Notes under the pieces: model-generated | The model's database searches: none | What the model was told of the DNA's origin: nothing | What the model saw: only the letters and a program-made list of their open reading frames with translations | Position numbers and translations under genes: made by a program | Shown: positions 1 to 5,826 of the stretch, one piece after another | Layout of the letters: every line of letters starts with the position of its first letter | How positions within the stretch are numbered: position 1 is the stretch's first letter | Source of the DNA: an uncultured Armatimonadota bacterium | GTDB lineage: Bacteria; Armatimonadota; Armatimonadia; Armatimonadales; Armatimonadaceae | Assembly (NCBI GenBank): GCA_903924445.1 | Contig: CAIYBQ010000557.1 | Coordinates: 1 to 5,826, forward strand | Reading direction: 5' to 3' | Length of the DNA stretch: 5,826 bases

Positions 1-2233
1 AGACCACCCGGAGCTCGTTGACTTCCTTCTGCATATCGACCAGCTTGCGGAAAATCCCATCTTCCTTCGCCAAAAGCTCATCGTGGGTGCCAACCTCGGC
101 AATTTTGCCCTTTTCAACCACCACCAGGCGGTCCGCATTGCGCAAGGTTGACAAACGGTGCGCAATCGCAAATGTTGTCCGGCCCGCAATCAAGCGCTCA
201 ATCGCTTCCTGAATCTGCTTCTCGGTCTCGGTGTCCACGGATGCCGTTGCTTCATCGAGAATCAAAATGCGCGGGTCATGCAAAATCGCACGGGCAATCG
301 ATATCCGCTGGCGCTCGCCACCCGATAGCCGCGCCCCACGCTCACCGACCTGGGTATCGTAGCCATCCGCGAACCGCATAATAAAGTCGTGCGCATTCGC
401 CGCCTTTGCTGCCTTGATCACACTCAGCGGATCAGCACTTGGCTTGGCATAGGCGATGTTCTCATAAATGCTCCCCGGGAACAGATAAGGCTCCTGAAGC
501 ACAATACCGAGCTGACTGCGCAAATCATTGAGCTTGATCTTTCGCATCTCAACGCCATCCACTAAAATGCGACCCTCATTCGGGTCGTAAAAACGGGAAA
601 TCAAGTTGATGACGGTGGACTTACCTGCACCAGAATGGCCAACCAAGCCAATCATCTCGCCAGCCTTCACCTCGAGACTGAAATCATCCAGCACACGTCG
701 TGCCTTGTCATACCCAAAGCTGACCTTCTCAAAAGTCACAGCCCCTGTGATGTGCGGCATTGGTTGTGCATCCGCTGCATCGGCGACATCTGGCTCGGTG
801 TCCATCACCTCGAACACGCGCTCCGCACTTGTAAGTGCCCGCGAAAGCCAGTCCGCAATACGCGTCATCCCCTGAAGTGGGCCGTAAAGCTGCCCAAGGT
901 AGAAGAAGAAAAGGTTGAGCGTACCTAGGGACATCGTGCCCTTGACAACCTCACGACCACCCACATACCAGACGACAAAGATGCCGGACATCATCAGAAG
1001 CGCGAGGATTGGAAAGAGCGTTGCCCACCAGTTTTCGAGATCAAGGTTGACCCGGAGGAGGTTTGTCGCCCGTGTGAGGAAGCGGTCATTCTCGCGGTCT
1101 TCCGCCGCAAATGCCTTCACCACACGCGCGCCTGCGATGGCAGAGTTGGCCCCGGAGTTCATCACCGAACGCAAATGCCAGAGCCGCTCAAGACGTCCCC
1201 AGAGGAAACGCCAAATCTTAATCGTCGCGAACACCACCAACGGAACTGGAACCAGGACAAACAATGTCAACAGCCAGTTTTGGGCAAACAGAACAATCAA
1301 AATCCCGACGATCGTCAGGCCATTGACGACCAGAATCTGCAAGCCATCAACGAGGAAGTTATTCAGCTCATTGACATCTTGCGTGACACGCGTGACCAGC
1401 GTTCCCGTTTGACGCTTGTCGTAGTACGACAGACCAAGCTTTTGTAACTTTGCATAGAGCTGTGTCCGGATGCGGTACGTGAGGTTGGCGCTCAGGAAGG
1501 CGGAGAGGCGTCCCCGGATGATGCCGATGATGGCGCCAAGTGCGTGGCTTCCGAGGAGGAAGAGAACCAGGATTCCGAGTTTATCAATGCGCAATGCATC
1601 AGTAAGCGATGCGGCTTTCGGCAGAAGAACATCGTCTGTCAGATCACGCACAATCACACCGGGCACAAGACCGGCCCACGTGCCACCAATCATCAATGCC
1701 AGCAGCACAACGACATGCATTTTGTAAGGTGCAGCGTAGGAAAGCAGGCGCAGCAGCGTTGCGCGCTTATCAAAGCAGTGGCGACAGACATCCGAGTCCT
1801 TCGGTAGCGCACGCGCACACTTTGGACAGGTTTTGTCGGTGTCATCGATGCCCGCGACGGGGAGCTCGCTTGCCTTGGCCAAGGCACTCAGCACGCGTGC
1901 CGCACCGGTCATCCGTGCAGCGTACATCGTTGTATAGCGCGCGATCTCAATCGTATCGGTCCCCGATAAGAGGACAAGCGCACCGCAGCCGACCAGCGTC
2001 TCTGTTTTGGCATCCCGTATCGATGCGATGTCACAGGTTCGCACTACTTTGGTGGCATCGCCATCGGCTTCGTACACGATGACAGTCGTGCGAGTCGCAC
2101 AAATCCACCGCTGGCAGATGTGTGAGCGTTCATTCAGGTCAAATGCGATGCCAATTAAAAGGTCTGCAGCAGGGATTCCGCTTGCAGAAAGGGCATCGAC
2201 GATGGGGGTTGGGAAGGGTTCTACCAGTGACAC
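1..2233 (-). CDS. ABC exporter (TMD-NBD half-transporter) with N-terminal PH-like region and zinc ribbon; 3' end off window
   Basis: ATP-driven inner-membrane exporter of the MsbA/LmrA type; 744 residues are visible and the C-terminus lies beyond the left edge. Residues 1-125 form a soluble beta-rich region resembling the PH-like front end of some ABC proteins from phyla such as Planctomycetota. Cys136/139 and Cys150/153 (CPKC, CRHC) form a zinc ribbon. Hydrophobic segments near 172-193, 219-240, 298-335 (a pair), 402-425 and 432-452 fit six membrane helices. The ATPase domain is intact: Tyr508 A-loop, Walker A GHSGAGKST (532-540), Gln580 Q-loop, signature LSGGE (636-640), Walker B ILILDEA (656-662), SVD D-loop (665-667), His692 H-loop. 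The start is GTG 2233, the only plausible start after the in-frame stop at 2252-2254; a GGTGG lies 12 bases upstream, so ribosome binding looks weak. It follows the cyclase gene by 37 bases. The substrate is unknown; I recall similar proteins linked to cyanophycin-associated DUF1854 genes, but that gene is not in view. Confidence 0.93.
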   Translation of the reverse strand, partial: MSLVEPFPTPIVDALSASGIPAADLLIGIAFDLNERSHICQRWICATRTTVIVYEADGDATKVVRTCDIASIRDAKTETLVGCGALVLLSGTDTIEIARYTTMYAARMTGAARVLSALAKASELPVAGIDDTDKTCPKCARALPKDSDVCRHCFDKRATLLRLLSYAAPYKMHVVVLLALMIGGTWAGLVPGVIVRDLTDDVLLPKAASLTDALRIDKLGILVLFLLGSHALGAIIGIIRGRLSAFLSANLTYRIRTQLYAKLQKLGLSYYDKRQTGTLVTRVTQDVNELNNFLVDGLQILVVNGLTIVGILIVLFAQNWLLTLFVLVPVPLVVFATIKIWRFLWGRLERLWHLRSVMNSGANSAIAGARVVKAFAAEDRENDRFLTRATNLLRVNLDLENWWATLFPILALLMMSGIFVVWYVGGREVVKGTMSLGTLNLFFFYLGQLYGPLQGMTRIADWLSRALTSAERVFEVMDTEPDVADAADAQPMPHITGAVTFEKVSFGYDKARRVLDDFSLEVKAGEMIGLVGHSGAGKSTVINLISRFYDPNEGRILVDGVEMRKIKLNDLRSQLGIVLQEPYLFPGSIYENIAYAKPSADPLSVIKAAKAANAHDFIMRFADGYDTQVGERGARLSGGERQRISIARAILHDPRILILDEATASVDTETEKQIQEAIERLIAGRTTFAIAHRLSTLRNADRLVVVEKGKIAEVGTHDELLAKEDGIFRKLVDMQKEVNELRVV

Positions 2234-2270
2234 AGGGGGATAGTACCACCGTCAATCAAAAACGATGCTA

Positions 2271-3587
2271 TTAGTTGTCGGCGGGATCGCCACTTGGAGA
2301 TGCGGGCTTGTCAGGCGTCGCATCCGGGTCCGTTTCCGGATTGTCTTTCGCCGATCCGGAGCCATCGGTGGGGTATTCAACGCTTGCGCCTTTGATGCCT
2401 CTTGAGATGGTTGCGGTGACGGTTCCACCGCGTGGAATACGGGATCCTGCTGGGGGTTTCTGCTTGTAAACCGTGTTCTCAGGGTACTTCGTAAAGTCTC
2501 CCATCACGATTTTCATACGAAGGCCTTCACCCTGAACAATGGTGTCCGCTTCGTGTGTCTCACGCCCCATCAGGTCCGGAACGCGTACAACGCCAGCTTC
2601 ATTTGATGTCGGAGTAACATTCGGTCCACCACCGTTGCCGCCACCGTTGGACTTTGGACGTTTCACGCCAGGCTTCCCTGGATTCGGCTTGTTATTGGAG
2701 CCAAGCCAGCCTTCAAATTTGGCATAGGCAAGGCGGAACGGCTTTGGGTATTTCAGATAAGCGTAATACGTGGTTCCCGCCAAGCCACCAATAAACATCA
2801 AGGCAAAAATTCGACCCCAGTGCGGACGCAAAATGTCAGACATCCGTGGTCGCAGCGCTTTAGCTTCTCGGCTACGCGCACGTCCATCCTCAATAACCTT
2901 CTTTGGCGTCCCTGGATTTCCGCAAAATGGACCATCCAAACGGCCGTAGAGGTTATAAATATCGACGATTATCTTATGCTTGACACGGACTTCACCAAGG
3001 TGGGTGATGTATCTCGCCCACGGGTCCATATCGATCAGGACTTTGGCAACTTCGCTCGATAGCAAGATGTGGTCTGCATCCCCGAGGTCCATCACGCGCT
3101 GCGCGGTAATAATGCCATCGCCTGCGGCATCACGCTGCCCGTTGACATCTTGGACAATGGTTACTTCACCCGCATGAACACCCATCCGGAGCTTCAACGG
3201 CGTACCAATCAACTGCTTTAGACGCGCATTGTCCGCCTGAATCATCCCGTGCAGCTGCAATGCACAGCGCAGCGGCGATAGGAGGTCCTTGAAGAACATC
3301 AACGCGATGCCATCCCCGGTCTGCCGGACAAGCAGGCTCTCTGGGTCGAACTTCGCGGATGCCACTTCAGGCGTCATTTGTACGATTTGGCCTAGCTCAC
3401 GCTGCGCGGCTACCTGATGGTCGGTGGGGAGCTTTGCAAACCCGACGATGTCCATGAAGAGCACGTAGGCACGCCGTAGGGATGGGGTGCGCTCGACGAC
3501 ATCGGTTAAGGGCGTCGGTATAGGGTTATCTTCGTAAGACATAGGGATAGGCGGGCTGTCGTAACATTCTACCGTGGTGGCTTTCAC
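2271..3587 (-). CDS. Membrane-anchored class III nucleotidyl cyclase-like protein with C-terminal PASTA domain
   Basis: 438 residues. A class III adenylate/guanylate cyclase domain spans about 38-215: FMDIVGF carries metal-binding Asp46, TGDG the second metal Asp92, and RDAAGDG...AQR the base-contacting Asp153 and transition-state Arg164. The usual Lys before GD is Arg88, and the transition-state Asn position is Ile160, so activity or substrate may be altered. A basic segment (236-258) precedes one membrane helix (about 258-279). A Gly/Pro/Asn-rich linker (298-330), a single PASTA domain (about 333-397, ending GGTVTATISRG) and a disordered Asp/Pro tail follow. Known biology would put the cyclase in the cytoplasm, making a cyclic nucleotide, and PASTA outside, binding peptidoglycan or muropeptides; sensing is inferred. 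The start is GTG 3587, preceded by AAGTTAGG; ATG 3542 (residue 16) is an alternative with no visible ribosome site. The first 35 residues are low complexity, so either start leaves the domain whole. Divergent from nrdR and probably first gene of an operon with the ABC exporter. Confidence 0.9.
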   Translation of the reverse strand: MKATTVECYDSPPIPMSYEDNPIPTPLTDVVERTPSLRRAYVLFMDIVGFAKLPTDHQVAAQRELGQIVQMTPEVASAKFDPESLLVRQTGDGIALMFFKDLLSPLRCALQLHGMIQADNARLKQLIGTPLKLRMGVHAGEVTIVQDVNGQRDAAGDGIITAQRVMDLGDADHILLSSEVAKVLIDMDPWARYITHLGEVRVKHKIIVDIYNLYGRLDGPFCGNPGTPKKVIEDGRARSREAKALRPRMSDILRPHWGRIFALMFIGGLAGTTYYAYLKYPKPFRLAYAKFEGWLGSNNKPNPGKPGVKRPKSNGGGNGGGPNVTPTSNEAGVVRVPDLMGRETHEADTIVQGEGLRMKIVMGDFTKYPENTVYKQKPPAGSRIPRGGTVTATISRGIKGASVEYPTDGSGSAKDNPETDPDATPDKPASPSGDPADN

Positions 3588-3593
3588 GAGATG

Positions 3594-3604
3594 CCTAACT
3601 TAGG
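3594..3604. repeat. Short palindrome CCTAA-C-TTAGG just upstream of the cyclase start
   Basis: Two 5-base arms flank one central base, 7 bases before the GTG at 3587. On the minus strand the same bases read AAGTTAGG, which may serve as the ribosome site for the cyclase gene. The arms are too short to be a terminator; it could be chance. Confidence 0.3.
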
Positions 3605-3623
3605 ACATTCACCAGACACACAT

Positions 3624-3649
3624 CAAGTAGTTTCAGTACGCAAGTAGTT
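3624..3649. repeat. 9-base direct repeat CAAGTAGTT, 17 bases apart start to start
   Basis: CAAGTAGTT occurs at 3624-3632 and again at 3641-3649, with 8 bases between copies. The copies lie 38-63 bases upstream of the GTG start of the cyclase gene and could be a tandem binding site for a regulator, but a chance repeat of this length is possible and no known operator is recognised. Confidence 0.4.
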
Positions 3650-3787
3650 CCGCTTTAGATTGTAGCCAATGATAGTGGCAATTTGCATTCTAATTTTCGA
3701 TCAACTTGAAACGTCTTGAGACAGCTAATTGCGGGATGTCTGTAATGTAGGTGTAAATAGCCGCGACTTATGGCAAGTTGCATACAA

Positions 3788-3799
3788 ATATCTATATCT
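3788..3799. repeat. Tandem ATATCT x2 upstream of nrdR
   Basis: ATATCT is repeated twice without a gap in the AT-rich leader about 45 bases before the nrdR ATG. It may be part of an AT-rich promoter element. It resembles an NrdR box only weakly, so autoregulation is not claimed. Confidence 0.25.
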
Positions 3800-3842
3800 A
3801 GCGGATAGAATTAATCATCCTCCAACATATGGTAATGAACCC

Positions 3843-4304
3843 ATGAAGTGTCCGTTTTGCGGCGTAATCGACCGTGACCAAGTTTTGGATTCAAGACCCG
3901 TCCGGGATGGTATGGCAATCAAGCGCCGCCGGCTTTGCCATGGCTGCGAAGGGCGCTTCACCACCTTTGAAGAAATCGAGGACTTACGGCTCTCGGTCAT
4001 CAAACGTGATGGCACCCGCGAACCTTTTGACCGCGACAAGCTGACCCGTGCTCTTGAAACCGCGTGTAATAAGCGCGTTGTCGCGATGTCAGCGATTTCT
4101 GACCTGATTGACTGCGTTGAGCGTGATCTCATGGCACGCGGCGACAGGGAAGTGCAAAGCCACTTGATCGGCGAGGCCATCATGCTGGCACTCAGCAAGC
4201 TTGATGCCGTTGCGTTCATCCGCTTCGCCAGCGTCTATCACCAGTTTGAAGATGCGGATCAGTTCAAAGCGATGGTCGAACAGCTGAAGGTCGCCGCAAG
4301 CTGA
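3843..4304 (+). CDS. nrdR: Transcriptional repressor NrdR (zinc finger and ATP-cone)
   Basis: Nucleotide-responsive repressor of ribonucleotide reductase genes, acting on the DNA at paired NrdR boxes; it senses ATP/dATP through its ATP-cone. The 153 residues match the family length. It begins with the canonical MKCPFCG; zinc ligands are Cys3, Cys6, Cys32 and Cys35, followed by DSRP (16-19), the basic KRRR (27-30) and GRFTTFEE. The ATP-cone (about 46-138) shows VIKRDGTREPFDRDKL near its start and ends with the typical LDAVAFIRFASVYHQF. ATG 3843 is chosen because it gives this exact N-terminus; the reading frame stays open upstream to a TTG at 3729, but that leader has no family resemblance. 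No Shine-Dalgarno is visible; a five-codon ORF (3829-3846) overlaps the start as ATGA. prmC follows after 5 bases. No ribonucleotide reductase gene is in the window, so its targets lie elsewhere. Confidence 0.96.
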   Translation: MKCPFCGVIDRDQVLDSRPVRDGMAIKRRRLCHGCEGRFTTFEEIEDLRLSVIKRDGTREPFDRDKLTRALETACNKRVVAMSAISDLIDCVERDLMARGDREVQSHLIGEAIMLALSKLDAVAFIRFASVYHQFEDADQFKAMVEQLKVAAS

Positions 4305-4309
4305 ACACA

Positions 4310-5164
4310 ATGCTTCAGACAGCCACTGTCGGTTGGGTGAGCCAGCTGACAGAGGCCGGCATCTCAAGCCACGATGCAAGTGTGGAGGTTCGGCAAATCA
4401 TCCTGGAAACGCTCGGGATGACGCCTACGCAGCTCCTCCTCCACGATGGCAGTCTCTCAGCGGCCGAAACAAGACGCATCGATGCACGTATCGCCCGCCG
4501 GGCAACCCGGGAGCCACTCGCCTATATCCTCGGAGAGCGCTGGTTTTACGGGATGCGGTTTCTGGTCACCCCAGATGTCCTTATCCCTCGCCCGGAAACA
4601 GAGCTCCTCGTCGAGCTGGCACTTGCACACGTTCAGCAGTGCACAACCAAAAATCCAAGGATTCTTGACCTGTGCACGGGCTCGGGCTGCGTCGGTATCG
4701 CAATCCTTGCGAACCACCCAGCCACAACTGCCGTTCTCACTGATCTGTCACCGGATGCCATCGCAATCGCATGGCAAAACGCCGAGCTCCACGGCGTCTT
4801 CGAGCGTAGTCAGCTCATCGTGGGTGACCTCGACTCTGACATCGATCGTGCAGAAACTTTTGATGTGCTTACGGCTAATCCGCCTTACATCGACCCGGAT
4901 GACATCGGAACACTCGATATCGAAGTCCGCGACTGGGAACCTGAGCTGGCCCTCTACGCCTCGGATGCCGGCTATGCGCTCTATCCGCGCATCGCTGCGC
5001 TCGCGCTAACTCGCCTCCGCCCCGGCGGCCTCCTCGCCGTCGAATGCGGTCACACCCAGGCAGGCACTATCGCCGATATGTTCGCCGCGGCTGGCCTGAC
5101 CAACATCAAAATCCACGCTGATCTTGCCGGTATCCCAAGAGTTGTTACCGCAAACCAACCCTGA
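4310..5164 (+). CDS. prmC: Peptide chain release factor N5-glutamine methyltransferase PrmC (HemK)
   Basis: Transfers a methyl group from S-adenosylmethionine to the glutamine of the GGQ motif in release factors RF1 and RF2, in the cytoplasm, improving translation termination. The 284 residues are the usual length. The N-terminal helical RF-binding region (about 1-75) is followed by the family landmark YILGERWFYGMRF (72-84) and LIPRPETE (91-98). The SAM-binding motif I is LDLCTGSGCVGIAIL (119-133), the acidic motif II region LTDLSPDA is at 143-150, and the catalytic NPPY loop is at 190-193. EVRDWEPELAL (205-215) and the late RPGGLLAVECG (237-247) are also typical. ATG 4310 lies 5 bases after the nrdR stop, with no good ribosome site in between (GAAGG sits about 20 bases upstream, inside nrdR), which suggests translational coupling to nrdR. 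prmC commonly sits beside prfA; here its upstream neighbour is nrdR instead. Confidence 0.97.
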   Translation: MLQTATVGWVSQLTEAGISSHDASVEVRQIILETLGMTPTQLLLHDGSLSAAETRRIDARIARRATREPLAYILGERWFYGMRFLVTPDVLIPRPETELLVELALAHVQQCTTKNPRILDLCTGSGCVGIAILANHPATTAVLTDLSPDAIAIAWQNAELHGVFERSQLIVGDLDSDIDRAETFDVLTANPPYIDPDDIGTLDIEVRDWEPELALYASDAGYALYPRIAALALTRLRPGGLLAVECGHTQAGTIADMFAAAGLTNIKIHADLAGIPRVVTANQP

Positions 5165-5176
5165 GGACACCGGCAA
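5124..5176. terminator. Possible long-looped hairpin across the prmC/esterase convergent junction
   Basis: TTGCCGGTATCC (5124-5135) and GGACACCGGCAA (5165-5176) are inverted copies, 11 of 12 bases pairing including an unbroken 8-base arm TTGCCGGT/ACCGGCAA. The 29-base loop contains the prmC stop codon. The junction is where both converging transcripts must end, so a bidirectional terminator is plausible, but there is no T-tract on either side and the loop is long; chance pairing is a serious alternative. Confidence 0.25.
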
Positions 5177-5185
5177 CCTCGTTGA

Positions 5186-5826
5186 CTACTGCGGATCCGT
5201 CCTAAATGGACTCGCCGGAAGACCCGCCTTGTTGTAGAGGTTGGCATCTAATGGGTTCATCCGGTACCCGTAGCGCACAAACTTTGGCGCCACAACACCC
5301 GGTGCCGATAACACAATCCGGTCGCCATCCACAGACGCTGTCGCACGGTGCCAGACCTTGTCATCCCCAGCGATGGCAAACCCACCAACTGGAATGTTTG
5401 GAGTGGCTTCGAACTTGCCCCGGCCAGCCATGCGGCCCGCTGTAAGGCCCCCGCCAACATGGTCAAACGCCACGACCAACGTCCTAGGCTTCCCCAACTG
5501 CACGCCTTTCATTAACGGGCCACTGACCACGGTGTCCTTACGCCCATAAATATCCCGCAGCGCCCAAAGGGCTAGCCGCTCCCCGACATCCAGCTTATTC
5601 TTCGGATGGATATCGTCAACATCCCCAACATCCACCGCACTTGCCATCCCCGTAAATGGAATCGCAAGCGCACGCCGCTGGGCATCCCGGAATTCCGACC
5701 AGCCATCCCCACCCGCAGGGTCTTTGCTCATCGCCTGCCAGCCAGCCAGCTGCACCGAATAAAAAGGCATATTCGGAGTACCAAACCAAGTCCGCCAATC
5801 GGTGATCATCGCGCGTTGCTTCTCGA
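5186..5826 (-). CDS. Sialate O-acetylesterase-like SGNH hydrolase, C-terminal part; 5' end off window
   Basis: The frame is open through the right edge, so 212 C-terminal residues are seen of a protein that is usually 450-650 residues long. The ATG at 5807-5809 is internal, not the start: EKQRA precedes it in frame, and DWRTWFG then FYSVQLAGW match the middle of sialate O-acetylesterase family proteins. These enzymes remove O-acetyl groups from sialic acids or other sugars and are often secreted. The catalytic DxxH block is visible as DDIHPKNK (His codon at 5606-5608), followed by the family-typical GERLALWALRDIYG, FDHVGGGL and the terminal NLYNKAGLPASPFRTD. The catalytic Ser block and any signal peptide lie outside the window. 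The substrate cannot be told: many environmental members probably act on acetylated plant or microbial polysaccharides. It converges on prmC, with 21 bases between the stop codons, and is not part of that operon. Confidence 0.9.
   Translation of the reverse strand, partial: EKQRAMITDWRTWFGTPNMPFYSVQLAGWQAMSKDPAGGDGWSEFRDAQRRALAIPFTGMASAVDVGDVDDIHPKNKLDVGERLALWALRDIYGRKDTVVSGPLMKGVQLGKPRTLVVAFDHVGGGLTAGRMAGRGKFEATPNIPVGGFAIAGDDKVWHRATASVDGDRIVLSAPGVVAPKFVRYGYRMNPLDANLYNKAGLPASPFRTDPQ

Larger units (their letters stand above)
3588..3842. promoter_or_regulatory. Divergent intergenic control region (cyclase/ABC leftward, nrdR/prmC rightward)
   Basis: This 255-base stretch separates the divergent cyclase and nrdR genes and is clearly richer in A and T than the coding DNA around it. 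By position it must contain the promoters and 5' leaders for both transcripts. I could not find a well-spaced -35/-10 pair on either strand: TACAAT (minus strand, 3667-3672) has TTGCCA only 11 bases upstream, and TTGCAT at 3778-3783 lacks a -10 at the usual distance. No translated product with recognisable features is seen in any frame. It holds the direct repeat, palindrome and tandem repeat listed separately. Confidence 0.6.

Noticed and set aside
915..2243. Several long plus-strand ORFs (for example 915-1412 and 1609-2082)
   Set aside because: They lie opposite the ABC exporter coding frame, are rich in Arg, Ser and Pro as expected for antisense shadows, and show no domain.
2234..2270. Terminator or separate promoter between the cyclase and ABC exporter genes
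   Set aside because: The 37-base gap shows no stem followed by a T-tract and no hexamer pair; co-transcription is simpler.
3784..3799. Possible NrdR box in the nrdR leader
   Set aside because: As I recall the consensus (acaCwAtATaTwGtgt), the match fails at the key C and G positions, and a second phased box is not seen.
3729..3842. TTG-initiated 38-residue N-terminal extension of nrdR
   Set aside because: NrdR proteins start at MKCPFCG with about 150 residues; the extension has no family resemblance and lies in AT-rich leader DNA.
4089..4717. Minus-strand ORFs opposite nrdR and prmC
   Set aside because: They overlap two well-supported plus-strand genes and have no recognisable motif.
5186..5809. 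Treating the ATG at 5809 as the start of a complete 207-residue protein
   Set aside because: The frame continues in frame to the window edge and the sequence is clearly the C-terminal part of a longer sialate O-acetylesterase-like enzyme.
1..5826. CRISPR array, tRNA, rRNA, insertion sequence or phage genes
   Set aside because: No regularly spaced repeats, cloverleaf-like sequence, transposase motif or terminal inverted repeats were seen; nearly all the DNA is accounted for by five cellular genes.

Overview
The window reads as ordinary bacterial chromosome of moderate GC content. It holds five protein genes packed closely, with one clearly AT-richer gap (3588-3842) between two divergent gene pairs. 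No RNA gene, mobile element, CRISPR array or origin is visible. The gene content suggests a member of Armatimonadota, Planctomycetota, Acidobacteriota or a similar phylum: a zinc-ribbon ABC exporter, an 'FMDIVGF' type class III cyclase carrying a PASTA domain, a sialate O-acetylesterase-like enzyme, and nrdR beside prmC. This placement comes from remembered family resemblance, not from a search, so it is tentative (Armatimonadota is my first guess).

Left half, minus strand. A membrane-anchored class III nucleotidyl cyclase (3587-2271) is followed after 37 bases by a large ABC exporter (start 2233) that runs off the left edge of the window. The two are probably co-transcribed. The cyclase has a cytoplasmic cyclase domain, one membrane span, a Gly/Pro/Asn-rich linker and an outer PASTA domain, an architecture that resembles a PASTA kinase with the kinase swapped for a cyclase. 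The ABC protein has about 125 extra N-terminal residues of apparent PH-like character and a four-cysteine zinc ribbon before a standard six-helix exporter domain and ATPase domain.

Middle. The 255-base gap between the divergent cyclase and nrdR genes must hold the control regions for both directions. It contains a 9-base direct repeat, a short palindrome and a 12-base tandem repeat, but no convincing promoter hexamer pair.

Right half. nrdR (3843-4304, zinc finger/ATP-cone repressor of ribonucleotide reductase genes) and prmC (4310-5164, release factor glutamine methyltransferase) run rightwards with 5 bases between them, most likely as one transcript. They converge on a minus-strand gene (stop at 5186) encoding the C-terminal part of a sialate O-acetylesterase-like SGNH hydrolase, which is cut by the right edge. 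A long-looped inverted repeat spans the convergent junction.

The most interesting material is the cyclase/ABC pair. The PASTA-cyclase seems to lack two canonical catalytic side chains, and its partner is an exporter with an uncommon regulatory-looking front end. Together they could form a cell-envelope sensing and export module, but that link is inference from gene order and domains only.
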